Assembly (NCBI GenBank): GCA_025928265.1 | Contig: JAICJV010000012.1 | Location: forward strand, 1-48,493 | Reading direction: 5' to 3' | DNA length: 48,493 nt | DNA from: Thermoleophilaceae bacterium | Lineage (GTDB): Bacteria > Actinomycetota > Thermoleophilia > Solirubrobacterales > Thermoleophilaceae | Shown: positions 1 through 9,077 of the stretch, piece after piece | How the letters are laid out: every line of letters starts with the position of its first letter | Position numbering within the stretch: position 1 is the stretch's first letter | The notes under the pieces: model-generated | Told to the model about the DNA's origin: nothing | Seen by the model: the letters and a program-made list of their open reading frames with translations, nothing else | Databases searched by the model: none | Translations under genes and position numbers: made by a program

Positions 1-687
1 CGGCACCTCGATGCGCACGTCGAGCTCCTTGCGCACGCCGGTGTCGATGACGGTGCACTCACGACCCGTGCCGGCCAGGAAGCGGCCGACCTCGTCGAGC
101 GGCCGCTGCGTGGCCGACAGGCCGATGCGCTGGACGCGCCTGCCCGCCTGGTGCTCGAGCCGCTCGAGCGTGAGCGCGAGGTGCGCGCCGCGCTTGGTCT
201 GCGCCACGGCGTGGATCTCGTCGACGATCACCCAGTCGACGCCGCCGAAGATCTCCCGCGCGCGGGAGGTGAGCATCAGGTAGAGCGACTCGGGCGTGGT
301 GATGAGCACGTCGGGCGGCGTGCGCAGCATCTGCTGGCGCTCCTTCTGCGGCGTGTCGCCGGTGCGGATCGCCACCGAGATGTCGCCGCCGATACCGCGC
401 AGCGGGGCGCGCAGGTTGCGCTCGATGTCGTAGGAGAGCGCCTTCAGTGGCGACACGTACACGAGGCGTGTGCGCGGCTCGGGCGACGGGTCGGCCACGA
501 GGCGGTCGAGTCCCCAGAGGAACGCGGCGAGCGTCTTACCGGACCCGGTCGGCGCCGACAGCAGCGTGTGCTCGCCGCGCGCGATCGCGGGCCAAGCCTG
601 GATCTGAGCCTCGGTCGGCTGCTCGAAGGCGCGAGTGAACCACTCACGTACCTGAGGTGTGAACGATGTGAGCGGATCAGGCGGCAT
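1..687 (-). CDS. lhr: Lhr-type superfamily 2 ATP-dependent helicase, N-terminal part (cut by window edge)
   Basis: This is the first 229 codons of a DEAD/DEAH-type helicase; the rest lies beyond the left edge. The start is the ATG at 687-685. Visible motifs are a Q-motif-like PTEAQIQAW at about residues 24-32, Walker A APTGSGKT at 45-52, the conserved VYVSPLKAL block at 76-84, DEIH (motif II) at 156-159 and SAT (motif III) at 191-193. The PTEAQ/AWPAI opening and the VSPLKAL block are typical of Lhr (large helicase-related) proteins, which unwind DNA or RNA:DNA hybrids and are linked to DNA repair. Motifs IV-VI and the Lhr winged-helix region are not in view, so full length and the exact Lhr class cannot be judged. 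It is divergent from the secreted protein at 813, with a 125-base spacer. Confidence 0.9.
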   Translation of the reverse strand, partial: MPPDPLTSFTPQVREWFTRAFEQPTEAQIQAWPAIARGEHTLLSAPTGSGKTLAAFLWGLDRLVADPSPEPRTRLVYVSPLKALSYDIERNLRAPLRGIGGDISVAIRTGDTPQKERQQMLRTPPDVLITTPESLYLMLTSRAREIFGGVDWVIVDEIHAVAQTKRGAHLALTLERLEHQAGRRVQRIGLSATQRPLDEVGRFLAGTGRECTVIDTGVRKELDVRIEVP

Positions 688-812
688 GGCGGCCGTACAA
701 GGCTACGACTCCGCCGAGCGGACGCATGTCCGATGGCAGGCCTGGACGGAAGGGCCGACACAACCCTTGGATCGGTACGCCTCGGACGGGGTTGCGGTCC
801 GCGCACCTGAGC

Positions 813-1775
813 ATGAACGCGGCCACCCACCACCTCCGGCGAGTCTTCGCGCTCGCCCTCGCCATGGCGGCAGTCCTGGCGATCCCGGCCACGGCAAACG
901 CCGCCTTCGCGAGGGCCGACAGCGGCAAGCTCACCTTCATAGCGGTCCCGGGTGAGGCGAACGACCTGACGGTCACCTCGAGCGGCAATTCGCTCCGCCT
1001 GGCCGAGGCCGGCCGCCTGGGCCCGTTCCCGGTGCTGATCGCGGGAAGCGGCGGTTGCAGCGGCCTGGCTGCGGCGATCGACTGCACCGGCGCGACGTCC
1101 GTGAGCCTGAACACCAGTGACGGGAACGACCGGATCAGCGCACGGGACGGCGTCGTCGAGCGGATCGCTTGCGGGTCCGGCACCGACAGGGTGACCGCCG
1201 ACGCGACCGACGTGACCACCGACTGCGAGACGGTTGACCGGCCGTCCGCGCCCGTGGCGCCGACGCAGCCCAGCGGCGGCGACTCGCTGCCGGGGAAGCC
1301 GGCGACTCCCGAGCCCACAACCGGTGACAGCGGCGCCGCGGCCGACCTCGCCAACCCGTTCGTCAACATCGTGGCGCCGGCGATCCCGCGCCAGACCGTC
1401 GCAGTCAGCCCTGCCGGAGTGGCGAGCGTGCAGGTGGCGTGCCCCGCGACGGCGGGTAGCTGCAAGGGCACCGTCGCGCTGTTCCTGGTGCGGAGTGCCG
1501 GGCGCGCGCGTGTCGTAGCGGCGGCCGGGCGATCGAAGGCGCCGAAGGGCATCAAGCTCGGCAGTGCGAAGTTCACGGCGCAGGGGGGCGAGAAGCCGGT
1601 CGTGCACATCCGGCTGAACCGCCGCGCCCGTCGCCGCATCATCCGCAGGCGCCACACGCGCTGCCGCATCGTCGTGACCACACGCAGCGCCGACGGCAGG
1701 GTCGTGACCACGACGCGCAGCATCACCCTGCGCGCAAAGCACAAGCAGAAGCACAAGCGGAGGAAGCACCGGTGA
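813..1775 (+). CDS. Secreted protein with RTX-like segment and very basic C-terminal tail
   Basis: Predicted 320 residues. The frame stays open upstream to 726, but the ATG at 813 puts a clear Sec-type signal peptide at the N-terminus (basic MNAATHHLRR, hydrophobic core, cleavage near IPATANA), so I prefer it; no good ribosome binding site is visible. The mature part contains a short stretch rich in Asp/Gly/Asn (DGNDRISARDG, then GSGTDRVTAD) that resembles hemolysin-type calcium-binding repeats, with Cys residues nearby. A Pro/Ser/Gly linker follows, then a beta-rich domain, and the last 50 or so residues are dominated by Arg, Lys and His. The protein is probably exported and may bind anionic surface material. 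No enzyme motif is seen and the function is unknown. Its stop overlaps the GTG of the following GGDEF gene (GTGA), so the two are likely co-transcribed. Confidence 0.7.
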   Translation: MNAATHHLRRVFALALAMAAVLAIPATANAAFARADSGKLTFIAVPGEANDLTVTSSGNSLRLAEAGRLGPFPVLIAGSGGCSGLAAAIDCTGATSVSLNTSDGNDRISARDGVVERIACGSGTDRVTADATDVTTDCETVDRPSAPVAPTQPSGGDSLPGKPATPEPTTGDSGAAADLANPFVNIVAPAIPRQTVAVSPAGVASVQVACPATAGSCKGTVALFLVRSAGRARVVAAAGRSKAPKGIKLGSAKFTAQGGEKPVVHIRLNRRARRRIIRRRHTRCRIVVTTRSADGRVVTTTRSITLRAKHKQKHKRRKHR

Positions 1776-3346
1776 CGCGTCTCGTCCGTGTGATCCAGGC
1801 GCTGGCCGTTGGCGGGGTGATCGGCTACGGCCTCCAGGCCACGATCCCGATGTGCCGCGACCTCGCCGGCGACTCCTTCGAGATCTGGGCGTACCCCGCG
1901 GTGTTCGGGCTGGCAGCCGCGCTGTGCTTCGCACGCTGCGCGGCGGTCCGCCCGCAGCGATTCGCGTGGGCGGTGCTCGGCGCCGGACTGCTCGCGACGG
2001 GCGCGGGCGACGTGTACTGGAACCTCGTGATCGGCGACGCCGTGCCGCCTCCGTTCACCCCGGCCGACGCGCTGTGGATCGCCTTCTACCCCGCCTGCCT
2101 CACCGGCATCGTGCTGCTCGCGCGCGCCCGGCTCCAGAAGGCCGACATCGGCATCGCGGTCGATGGCCTGATCGGCGCGCTCGGGCTCTGCGCCGTGGGC
2201 GCCGCGCTCGTGGCCGGCGCGATCATCGCCGAGCGCTCGCTCTATCCCGAGGACTTCGCGATGGACGCCGTGATGCTGTTCTGCGACCTTGTCCTGCTGG
2301 GCGGCGCGATCGCCGTGCTCACCGTCACCGGGTGGCGACCAGGCCGGACGCTCGGACTCGTATGCGGCGCGCTGGTGATGAGCGCAGTGGTGGATGGCTT
2401 CTCGATCTGGCAGGGAGCGACCGGCGCGGAGGTCAAGACCACCGGCATCGAGACGCTCCTCCCGGCAGCCGCGGTGCTGATCGGCATGGCCGCGTGGCAG
2501 CCGCCCGTGAAGAAGGTGCCCGTGGCGACCACCGGGCTGCGCGCGATCGCGCTCCCCGCGGCATTCGCCTGCACCGCGCTCGTCCTTCTCGCCGTGGACG
2601 TCGCGACGAGGATCAACGCGGCCGCAATCACGCTCGCCATCGCCACGCTCGCCGTCGTGGTGGTGCGGATGGCGCTGGCGCTCTCGCAGCAGATGCGCCT
2701 GCTGTCGGCCAGCCGCGAGGAGGCGCACACGGACGCGCTCACCGGGCTCGCCAACCGGCGGCGGCTGATGGCGGACCTCGACGAGGTCGCCGTACGCTCG
2801 GCGCTCGGCGCCCCTCACGCGCTCCTCCTCTTCGACCTCGACGGCTTCAAGGAGTTCAACGACTGGCATGGTCACCCCGCCGGCGACGTGCTGCTGCGGC
2901 GGCTCGGCGAGCGGCTGGCGGAGTCGACCGACTGCGGTCGCGCATACCGTCTCGGCGGCGACGAGTTCTGCGTGGTCGTGGAGGGCTCGGAGCACGAGGC
3001 GCAGCGTGCCCGCAGCGCCGCGGTCGAGGCGCTGAGCGAGAGCCACGACGGCTTCGAGGTCACGAGCTCGTGCGGGGTCGTGGTGATGCCGCGCGACGCC
3101 GCCACCACGGCGTCGGTGCTCCAGCTGGCCGACGAGCGCCTCTACGCGGAGAAGGCACGCCGCCGCACCTTCGCGCCGGGACGCGCACCGTCCACGCGCG
3201 CGTCCGAGCCGGCGGGCGAGCTAGCCGAACGTGAACGCGTACCCGCTGATGCCTGGCTCGGGTCGCAGCTCGAGGTCGTGCCGGCCGACGCGCGCCAGGT
3301 TCGCGAGCGTGTAGAGCCGCTGGCGGCGGACGACGATCGTCCGTAG
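1772..3346 (+). CDS. Membrane-anchored diguanylate cyclase (GGDEF domain)
   Basis: Predicted 524 residues, GTG start overlapping the previous stop by 4 bases. Roughly the first 310 residues form eight or nine hydrophobic segments, an integral membrane sensor-like module. A GGDEF domain follows, with DALTGLANRR, LLFDLDGFKEFND and GGDEF at residues 395-399, so the active-site signature for making cyclic di-GMP from two GTP is intact. The inhibitory RxxD site normally found just before GGDEF is absent (the residues there are CGRAYRL), so product inhibition at that site is not expected. The last ~42 codons run antisense into the conserved 3' end of dipZ (3221-3346), giving an unusual Pro/Arg/Glu-rich tail that is probably a C-terminal extension rather than a domain. 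Confidence 0.88.
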   Translation: MTRLVRVIQALAVGGVIGYGLQATIPMCRDLAGDSFEIWAYPAVFGLAAALCFARCAAVRPQRFAWAVLGAGLLATGAGDVYWNLVIGDAVPPPFTPADALWIAFYPACLTGIVLLARARLQKADIGIAVDGLIGALGLCAVGAALVAGAIIAERSLYPEDFAMDAVMLFCDLVLLGGAIAVLTVTGWRPGRTLGLVCGALVMSAVVDGFSIWQGATGAEVKTTGIETLLPAAAVLIGMAAWQPPVKKVPVATTGLRAIALPAAFACTALVLLAVDVATRINAAAITLAIATLAVVVVRMALALSQQMRLLSASREEAHTDALTGLANRRRLMADLDEVAVRSALGAPHALLLFDLDGFKEFNDWHGHPAGDVLLRRLGERLAESTDCGRAYRLGGDEFCVVVEGSEHEAQRARSAAVEALSESHDGFEVTSSCGVVVMPRDAATTASVLQLADERLYAEKARRRTFAPGRAPSTRASEPAGELAERERVPADAWLGSQLEVVPADARQVRERVEPLAADDDRP

Positions 3347-4864
3347 CGGCCGCCCGTCGACCAGTACCCGCAGCTTCCGCGCCCTGCCGGGCGAGCCGAG
3401 CACCAGGTAGACGCGTCGCGCCTGGAAGTGCGCGAAGAGGCGAGCGCCCCGCTCGGCCGTGGCGCTCTCCGGCGTGATCTTCCAGACGCCGCGGTAGGCG
3501 AAGCCGTTCAGCGGAAGCCGCGGCGCACCTCCGTGGAAGCGCGCGGAGCCGTTCGTGATCCTCCTGTCGAACCCCTGCGCGCGCATTGACCCGAGGTAGG
3601 TCTCCGGTGTCTCGAGCCCCCCGGGCGTGAGCACGTGCGCGCGCGTCATCCCGCCCAGGCGCGTTCGCCCCGCCTCGGCCAGGAGCCCGCGAATCGCACG
3701 CTCGGTCTGGCCGTAGTCGCCCTCGCCGAAGTGCACGTGGCGGACCTGGCCGTTCGCGTCGATCAGGTACTCCGCCGGCCAGTACTGGTTCGAGTACGCG
3801 TTCCAGGTGACGGCATCGTTGTCCTGCGCGACGGGATAGCGGATGCCGTCCTGCTTGATCGCGGCGGCCACGTTCCCGGCGTCCTTCTCGAACGGGAACT
3901 CGGGAGTGTGCACACCGATGATCGTGAGGCCGTCGCCGCGGTACTTGGCGTCCCACGCCTCGAGCTGCGGGAGCGTGCGGATGCAGTTGATGCACGTGTA
4001 GGTCCAGAAGTCGATCAGCACGACGCGGTGCTCTCGGCGGAGCCCCGCCAGCGTCAGCGGCGTCCCGCCCGGCGTGTTGAACCAGCGCTGCGTGCCCTGG
4101 ATCTCTGGCGCGGCGCCGTAGCGTGCGAGCCCCGACGGCCTGCCGCGCACGGCGGCGAGCGCCTTCGAGACGGACCTGCTCCCCTCGAGGCCGCCGGTGG
4201 GGTTCACGAGGAAGCCCGGCAGGTCACTGGCCACAGCGTTCTGGAAGCGCGTGTCGACGTTCACGAGCATCAGCACACCCACGACGGCCATCACGACGCC
4301 GAGCGCCTGCTGCACGCGGCCGCTGCGCCGCGCGAGCCGCCTCATCAGGCGGCGGCCGCCGAGCATGAGCACGTAGAGCGCGACTCCGGAGCCGATCCCG
4401 TACGCGAGCGCCGTGGCGAGTCGCCCGGCGGTGAAGGTCTGCGAGGCCGACAGCGTGATGACGCCCGCGAGGATGGGCCCCGCGCACGGCGCGTACACGA
4501 GGCCGAGCGAGAGGCCGAGCAGGAAGCCGGAGCCTGCCCCACTGCGCTGCGGCACGATCCGCGAGAGCCGTGCCTCGATCCGCTCTCCCACCGCGGGCGC
4601 CGCCAGCGCCAACCCGAAGCCGATCAGGCCGATGATCGCGAGCGTGCGCAGGAGCGAGTCCGGGAGCCCGAGCGCGTGGATCACGTAGACGAGCGCGACC
4701 GTGGCGAACGTGAACGACAGCGCCAGGCCGGTGACGATCCCGAGCGGCCGCCGCCGGCCGCCGGTGGCTCCCGCCGACAGCGCGATTGGAAGCACCGGAA
4801 GCACGCACGGCGAGAGGGCGGTGCCGATGCCCGCCACGAAGGCGAACGCCATCAACAGGACCAT
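3221..4864 (-). CDS. dipZ: DipZ-type fusion: CcdA-like membrane domain, thioredoxin-like domain and C-terminal beta domain
   Basis: Predicted 547 residues. The N-terminal ~215 residues are a CcdA/DsbD-type transmembrane electron carrier with about six helices and two conserved cysteines in SPCVLP (Cys20) and YAPCAGP. A TlpA/AhpC-like redoxin follows, with the active pair Cys291-x-x-Cys294 (TCINC) and a downstream GVHTPEFPFEK segment. The last ~140 residues match the carbohydrate-binding-like C-terminal domain known from mycobacterial DipZ and end in YAFTFG. Such proteins pass reducing equivalents from cytoplasmic thioredoxin across the membrane to extracytoplasmic thiols. It is the last gene of the long minus-strand run starting at pstS and lies 12 bases after the small gene at 4877. 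Its 3' end overlaps the GGDEF gene tail-to-tail by 126 bases. Confidence 0.9.
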   Translation of the reverse strand: MVLLMAFAFVAGIGTALSPCVLPVLPIALSAGATGGRRRPLGIVTGLALSFTFATVALVYVIHALGLPDSLLRTLAIIGLIGFGLALAAPAVGERIEARLSRIVPQRSGAGSGFLLGLSLGLVYAPCAGPILAGVITLSASQTFTAGRLATALAYGIGSGVALYVLMLGGRRLMRRLARRSGRVQQALGVVMAVVGVLMLVNVDTRFQNAVASDLPGFLVNPTGGLEGSRSVSKALAAVRGRPSGLARYGAAPEIQGTQRWFNTPGGTPLTLAGLRREHRVVLIDFWTYTCINCIRTLPQLEAWDAKYRGDGLTIIGVHTPEFPFEKDAGNVAAAIKQDGIRYPVAQDNDAVTWNAYSNQYWPAEYLIDANGQVRHVHFGEGDYGQTERAIRGLLAEAGRTRLGGMTRAHVLTPGGLETPETYLGSMRAQGFDRRITNGSARFHGGAPRLPLNGFAYRGVWKITPESATAERGARLFAHFQARRVYLVLGSPGRARKLRVLVDGRPLRTIVVRRQRLYTLANLARVGRHDLELRPEPGISGYAFTFG

Positions 4865-4876
4865 CTCGAGGAGTAT

Positions 4877-5230
4877 CTACGTACGCGGCTGGCGTTTGGC
4901 TAAATGAGAATCCAGCGTGTCGCGCACCCAGCGGCGCGTGTCGGAATCCGCCATCCGGTAGCGGCCGAGCAGCTCCTTCTGCCCCTCGAGCGGCAGCTCG
5001 GAGATCGTCCAGCGGACCACGAGCCGCTCGAACAGCAGCTCGCCGCGGCGCTGCCACTTGTCCTCCTGCGACGCCCCCGGCGAGGCCTCCAGCTTCTCGA
5101 GCTGGCGGAGCGTGCCCGCCGACAGCTCGTCGCGCACGGTCAGGACGTTGCCCTGGGCGTCGGGATAGTCGGTGGTCGTGACGGGCTGCTTGGGTGACTG
5201 CTGCTGCCGGCGGCGGCTGCGGCGTCCCAC
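4877..5230 (-). CDS. Small conserved-looking hypothetical protein
   Basis: Predicted 117 residues from the GTG at 5230-5228, which shares one base with the TAG stop of the upstream ATPase gene (TAGTG), a coupling arrangement seen repeatedly in this window. The frame remains open further upstream to 5323, but that part only shadows the ATPase gene. The protein begins with a basic Arg/Gln-rich stretch and continues as a mostly alpha-helical, highly charged region (TLRQLEKLEA, WQRRGELLFERLVVRW, LLGRYRMADSDTRRW) with no signal peptide, membrane segment or recognised motif. Its position between a phosphate-uptake/ATPase group and dipZ does not reveal a role. Confidence 0.65.
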   Translation of the reverse strand: MGRRSRRRQQQSPKQPVTTTDYPDAQGNVLTVRDELSAGTLRQLEKLEASPGASQEDKWQRRGELLFERLVVRWTISELPLEGQKELLGRYRMADSDTRRWVRDTLDSHLAKRQPRT

Positions 5231-5649
5231 TAGGCCACGGTCGTACGCGCGCCGTGCTCGCCGCCGCGATTGCTGCAGTCGATCTGGAACCAGACGCACT
5301 GGCGGTCGCGCTCCACGCCCCACTCATCCGCCAGCTGCTCGACGAGGAACAGGCCCCAGCCCTCGTCGGCGTCCTCCGGCGGCGCGGTGGGCGGAGGATC
5401 GAACCCGGGTCCCGGGTCGCGTACCTCGATCCGCACGATGTTGCCGTCGATCTTCACGCCGAGCATGATCGAGTCGTCCTCGCTCACCCTGGCGTGCTTG
5501 ACGCTGTTCGTGACGAGCTCCGAGACGAGCAGCCGGATGTCGAACGCGACGCTCGCGTCGAGGTGGTTGTCGAGGTCCGACAGTGCCAGCCGCGCCGCGG
5601 TAACGGCGTACGGACCACCGGCCAGCTCGAAGCTCATGTCGGATCGCAT
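5230..5649 (-). CDS. ATP-binding protein of the HATPase_c_2 / RsbW anti-sigma-factor type
   Basis: Predicted 139 residues, a stand-alone GHKL ATPase domain. The N box is ELVTNSVKHA, the G1 box DPGPGFD and the G2 box WGLFLVEQLADEWG; there is no dimerisation/phosphoacceptor domain, so it is not a complete sensor kinase. Proteins of this architecture (RsbW, SpoIIAB and many actinobacterial relatives) act as serine kinases or anti-sigma factors in partner-switching systems. It lies 80 bases downstream of phoU on the same strand and is coupled to the next gene by TAGTG. No sigma factor or anti-anti-sigma (STAS) partner is encoded in the window, so its target is unknown. Confidence 0.85.
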   Translation of the reverse strand: MRSDMSFELAGGPYAVTAARLALSDLDNHLDASVAFDIRLLVSELVTNSVKHARVSEDDSIMLGVKIDGNIVRIEVRDPGPGFDPPPTAPPEDADEGWGLFLVEQLADEWGVERDRQCVWFQIDCSNRGGEHGARTTVA

Positions 5650-5729
5650 CGTGCGTTATCTCCCCCCCGCCACCGGGCTGTCGTTGCCCGCGAACCGCGA
5701 ACTATGCCAATCCGGGCGACGGGACGCGG

Positions 5730-6419
5730 TCAGGCCACGACGCGATGCGACGCGTCGGTGAACTCCCGGAACAGCCCGGTCACCACGAACGCGACCTGCT
5801 CGCCGATGTCCACCGCGTTGTCGCCGATGCGCTCGATCGCGCGGGCCATCAACATCATGTGCATCGCCCACTCGCGCCGGTCGGGGTCGTCGCCGATCTC
5901 GAGCGCGAGCTTGAAGACCTCGCGATTGAGCCGGTTGATCCGTTCGTCCTGGCGAACGAGGTCCTGGGCGAGATCCACGTCGCGGCTTTCGAACGCGATC
6001 TTGGCCTGGCCGACCTCGGAACGCGCCTGCGCGCCCATCTCGGCGATCTTGGCGCGCATCTCGTCGTGCGCCGGCGGGCTGTGGCCGGACAGCGGCAGGA
6101 TCTTGGCGATGTTCACGCACTGGTCGCCCATGCGCTCGCCGTGCTTGATCACGTCGAGCACGGCGGCGACGAGTCGCAGGTCGGTTGCCACGGGCGCCTG
6201 CCGCGCGAGCAGCGACAGCACGCCCTGGTGCACCTCGAGGTAGCGGCCGTCGATCCGGTCGTCGTCGGCGATGACCATCTCGGCCAGCTCGATGTCGCAG
6301 TGCTGCACCGCCTCGAGCACGCGGTCGAGCGACTCGCACACGAGGTCGAGACCGCCCAGCGCCTGCTCCTCCAGCCGCGCCAGCTGGAGGCGGAAGTGCT
6401 CACGCGGCTGGGTCGCCAT
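5730..6419 (-). CDS. phoU: Phosphate-specific transport system regulator PhoU
   Basis: Predicted 229 residues, close to the normal PhoU length. The protein is all-helical with two PhoU repeats; typical metal-site-like segments are seen, such as HGERMGDQCVNIAK in the first repeat and RAIERIGDNAVDIGEQ in the second (the E-R-x-G-D-x-x-x-x-I signature). PhoU restrains PstSCAB transport and signals phosphate sufficiency to the Pho two-component system. The ATG overlaps the pstB stop (ATGA), so it belongs to the pst operon. No PhoR-type kinase, the usual partner, is encoded in the window. Confidence 0.95.
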   Translation of the reverse strand: MATQPREHFRLQLARLEEQALGGLDLVCESLDRVLEAVQHCDIELAEMVIADDDRIDGRYLEVHQGVLSLLARQAPVATDLRLVAAVLDVIKHGERMGDQCVNIAKILPLSGHSPPAHDEMRAKIAEMGAQARSEVGQAKIAFESRDVDLAQDLVRQDERINRLNREVFKLALEIGDDPDRREWAMHMMLMARAIERIGDNAVDIGEQVAFVVTGLFREFTDASHRVVA

Positions 6420-7264
6420 CAGCCGAACTTCCCTGTGACGTACTGCTCGGTGCGCTCGTCACTCGGGTTGGTGAAGATCGTCTCCGTCTCGTCCACCTCC
6501 ACGAGCTCGCCGGCCAGCATGAACGCCGTGCGGTCGGCGACGCGCGCAGCCTGCTGCATGTTGTGCGTGACGATCACGATCGTGTAGCGCGTCTTCAGCT
6601 CCTCGATCAGCTCCTCCACCTTCAACGTGGCGATCGGGTCGAGCGCCGAGCACGGCTCGTCCATCAGGATCACCTCGGGCTCGACGGCGAGCGTGCGTGC
6701 AATGCACAGGCGCTGCTGCTGGCCGCCCGAGAGGCCGATGCCGGGCTGGTCGAGGCGATCCTTCACCTCATCCCAGAGGCCCGCGCCACGCAGCGTCTGC
6801 TCGACGCGATCGCGCAGCTTGCCGCCACGCCCGCCGGTCAGGCGGAGACCCGATGCGACGTTGTCGAACACCGACATCGTGGGGAATGGGTTCGGCTTCT
6901 GGAAGACCATGCCGACCGTGCGCCGGACAGACACCACGTCCACGCCCGCGCCGTACACGTCCACGCCGTCGAGCTCCACGCGCCCGCTCGAGCGCGCGCC
7001 GGCGATCTCCTCGTGCATTCGGTTGAGGCAGCGCACCATCGTCGACTTGCCGCAGCCAGAAGGACCGATGATGGCCGTGACCTCGTTGGGGATGAATTCG
7101 ATGTCGAGGTCCTTCACGGCCTGCTGGGTGCCGTACCACGCGCCCAGCCCGCTCACCGTCACGCGGCGCGCGGTCTGCGACACCTCGCGGCGGGGCCTGC
7201 GCTGAATCGGCGCGCGGCCGGCGGATGTTGTGGTGGTCTCGGTCTCCATCGTCTGCACCGTCAT
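6419..7264 (-). CDS. pstB: Phosphate ABC transporter ATP-binding protein PstB
   Basis: Predicted 281 residues from the ATG at 7264, which overlaps the pstA stop (ATGA) and is preceded by a strong AAGGAGGA ribosome binding site; an in-frame start further upstream would lie inside pstA and is not used. Walker [10 protein letters not shown] is at residues 67-75, the signature is LSGGQQQR and Walker B ILMDEP. The ~34-residue N-terminal extension rich in Thr and Arg is longer than in typical PstB. It energises inorganic phosphate import through PstC/PstA at the cytoplasmic face of the membrane. Confidence 0.95.
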   Translation of the reverse strand: MTVQTMETETTTTSAGRAPIQRRPRREVSQTARRVTVSGLGAWYGTQQAVKDLDIEFIPNEVTAIIGPSGCGKSTMVRCLNRMHEEIAGARSSGRVELDGVDVYGAGVDVVSVRRTVGMVFQKPNPFPTMSVFDNVASGLRLTGGRGGKLRDRVEQTLRGAGLWDEVKDRLDQPGIGLSGGQQQRLCIARTLAVEPEVILMDEPCSALDPIATLKVEELIEELKTRYTIVIVTHNMQQAARVADRTAFMLAGELVEVDETETIFTNPSDERTEQYVTGKFG

Positions 7265-8124
7265 GCCAGTCGGCTCCTCCTTGAAACGAATCGGGCCACG
7301 AGCGTGAGCAGGAGGATCAGGAGCACGAGCGCCAGGGCGGCGCCCCACGCTCGCTGAACCAGGCGATCCTGTGCCTGCCCGACATCCGCGAATATCTGGG
7401 CGGGGAGCGAGTTCATGCGGTCCCCGAGGTTGAAGCTGGTGCCCTGCACGATCGTCGCCGTGAAGAGCAGGGGTGCGGTCTCTCCCGCCGCACGTGCGAT
7501 CGCCAGCAGCGTGCCGGTCACGAGGCCCGGCAGCGCGGTGGGCAGCACGATCCGGCCCACCACCCGCCAGCGCGGCGCGCCGAGCGCCAGCGCGGCCTCG
7601 CGCAGGCTGTCCGGCACGAGCAGCAGCACGACCTCGGCGGAGCGGGTCACTATCGGCAGCATCAGGAGCGCCAGCGCGATCGACCCCTTCCAGCCGGCGA
7701 ACCCGCCGCCCACGCCGGTGAGGATCAGCGTGATGTACACGAACAGGCCGAACACGATCGACGGAACGCCCGTCATCACGTCGACGAAGTAGCGCACCGC
7801 CTTCCCGAATCGGCTCTCGCGCCCGTACTCGGTGAGGTACAGCGCAACGCCGCTGCCGACGGGGATCGCGATCGCGCTCGCCAGCGCGACCATCTCGAGC
7901 GTGCCGAAGATCGCCGACTTGATCCCACCCGGATCGCCCAGGAAGTTGCCGTTGGGGTCGGTGGTGAAGAAGCTGCCGCTGAAGGCGCCGAGGCCCTTCT
8001 TCAGCAGGTAGTAGAGGATCAACGCGAGCGGGACGAGCGCCAGGCCGGTGGCCAGGGCGAGGACGCCGCGCATGGCCATCTCCTTGCGCTTGCGCCCGGG
8101 GCTGACGGCAACGAGGCCGCTCAT
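7261..8124 (-). CDS. pstA: Phosphate ABC transporter permease PstA
   Basis: Predicted 287 residues starting at the ATG at 8124, which overlaps the pstC stop (ATGA). Six hydrophobic segments are visible, with a cytoplasmic [14 protein letters not shown] loop that corresponds to the EAA motif contacting the ATPase. [16 protein letters not shown] is typical of PstA. The frame is open far upstream (to 9225), but that part is antiparallel noise over pstC. The protein forms the phosphate channel with PstC. Confidence 0.94.
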   Translation of the reverse strand: MSGLVAVSPGRKRKEMAMRGVLALATGLALVPLALILYYLLKKGLGAFSGSFFTTDPNGNFLGDPGGIKSAIFGTLEMVALASAIAIPVGSGVALYLTEYGRESRFGKAVRYFVDVMTGVPSIVFGLFVYITLILTGVGGGFAGWKGSIALALLMLPIVTRSAEVVLLLVPDSLREAALALGAPRWRVVGRIVLPTALPGLVTGTLLAIARAAGETAPLLFTATIVQGTSFNLGDRMNSLPAQIFADVGQAQDRLVQRAWGAALALVLLILLLTLVARFVSRRSRLA

Positions 8125-9077
8125 GGCGTCACCGCCGATCCGCGGCGATTCACGACCCGGCGCGCGGCCGCGTTCACCACAAGCGTGACCACGAACAGCA
8201 CGAGCCCGGCTGCGATCAGAGCCGCCCGGTGCGTAGGGTCGTTCGCGGCCTCGCCGAACTCGTTCGCGATGACGGCGGCGAGCGAGTAGCCCTGGTCGAA
8301 GATCTGCTTGCCGATCTGCGGCGCGTTGCCGATCAGGAGCGTGACCGCGATCGTCTCGCCGATCGCGCGGCCGAGCCCGAGCATCGCCGCGCCGCTGATG
8401 CCCGCGCGCGAGTACGGGAGAATCGCCGTGCGGATCATCTCCCAGCGCGTGGCGCCGAGCGCGAGCGCCGCCTCCTTGTGGTCGGGCGGCACGGTGGCCA
8501 CCACCTCGCGCGTGATCGCGGAGACGATCGGCACGATCATGATCGCGAGGATCAGGCCCGCGACGAAGTAGCCCGGACCCGCGACGTGGCCGCCGACGAA
8601 CGGCAGGAACGAGAACGTGTCTGCGAACCACTGCTCGGCGGGCCTCAGCTTGGGGACGAGGAAGAAGAAGCCCCAGAGGCCGTAGACCACCGAAGGCACC
8701 GCCGCCAGCAGGTCCACCGTGATGATCAGGGGCGTGCGCAGCCGGCGCGGGCAGAGCTCGGTGACGAAGAGCGCCGCGGCCACCGCCACCGGCACGCCGA
8801 TCACGAGCGCAACCGCCGACGTGATGAGCGTGCCCACCACCAGCGGGAGCGCGCCGAAGATTTCCTTCGACACGTCCCAGTTGTTGTCGAACACGAAGCC
8901 GGCGACGCCGAACTTCGAGAACGCCGGCTGCGACTCGATCGCAAGGCGGACGAAGAAGAAGCCGATCAGCAGCAGGATCGCTGCGGCGAGGCCGGTGAGG
9001 CCCCACCGCAGCACCCTGTCGGGGAGCCCGGCGAGTCGGGGTCGCCGGAGTGCCGGCGCGAGAGCGACCGCTTCCAT
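8121..9077 (-). CDS. pstC: Phosphate ABC transporter permease PstC
   Basis: Predicted 318 residues from the ATG at 9077; the last base of the pstS stop is the first base of this start (TGATG), and a GTG one codon upstream is an alternative. The sequence has a cytoplasmic N-terminus, a long periplasmic loop after helix 1 ([24 protein letters not shown] region) and the [14 protein letters not shown] coupling loop. [18 protein letters not shown] is characteristic of PstC. It is the membrane partner of PstA in high-affinity phosphate uptake. Confidence 0.94.
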   Translation of the reverse strand: MEAVALAPALRRPRLAGLPDRVLRWGLTGLAAAILLLIGFFFVRLAIESQPAFSKFGVAGFVFDNNWDVSKEIFGALPLVVGTLITSAVALVIGVPVAVAAALFVTELCPRRLRTPLIITVDLLAAVPSVVYGLWGFFFLVPKLRPAEQWFADTFSFLPFVGGHVAGPGYFVAGLILAIMIVPIVSAITREVVATVPPDHKEAALALGATRWEMIRTAILPYSRAGISGAAMLGLGRAIGETIAVTLLIGNAPQIGKQIFDQGYSLAAVIANEFGEAANDPTHRAALIAAGLVLFVVTLVVNAAARRVVNRRGSAVTP

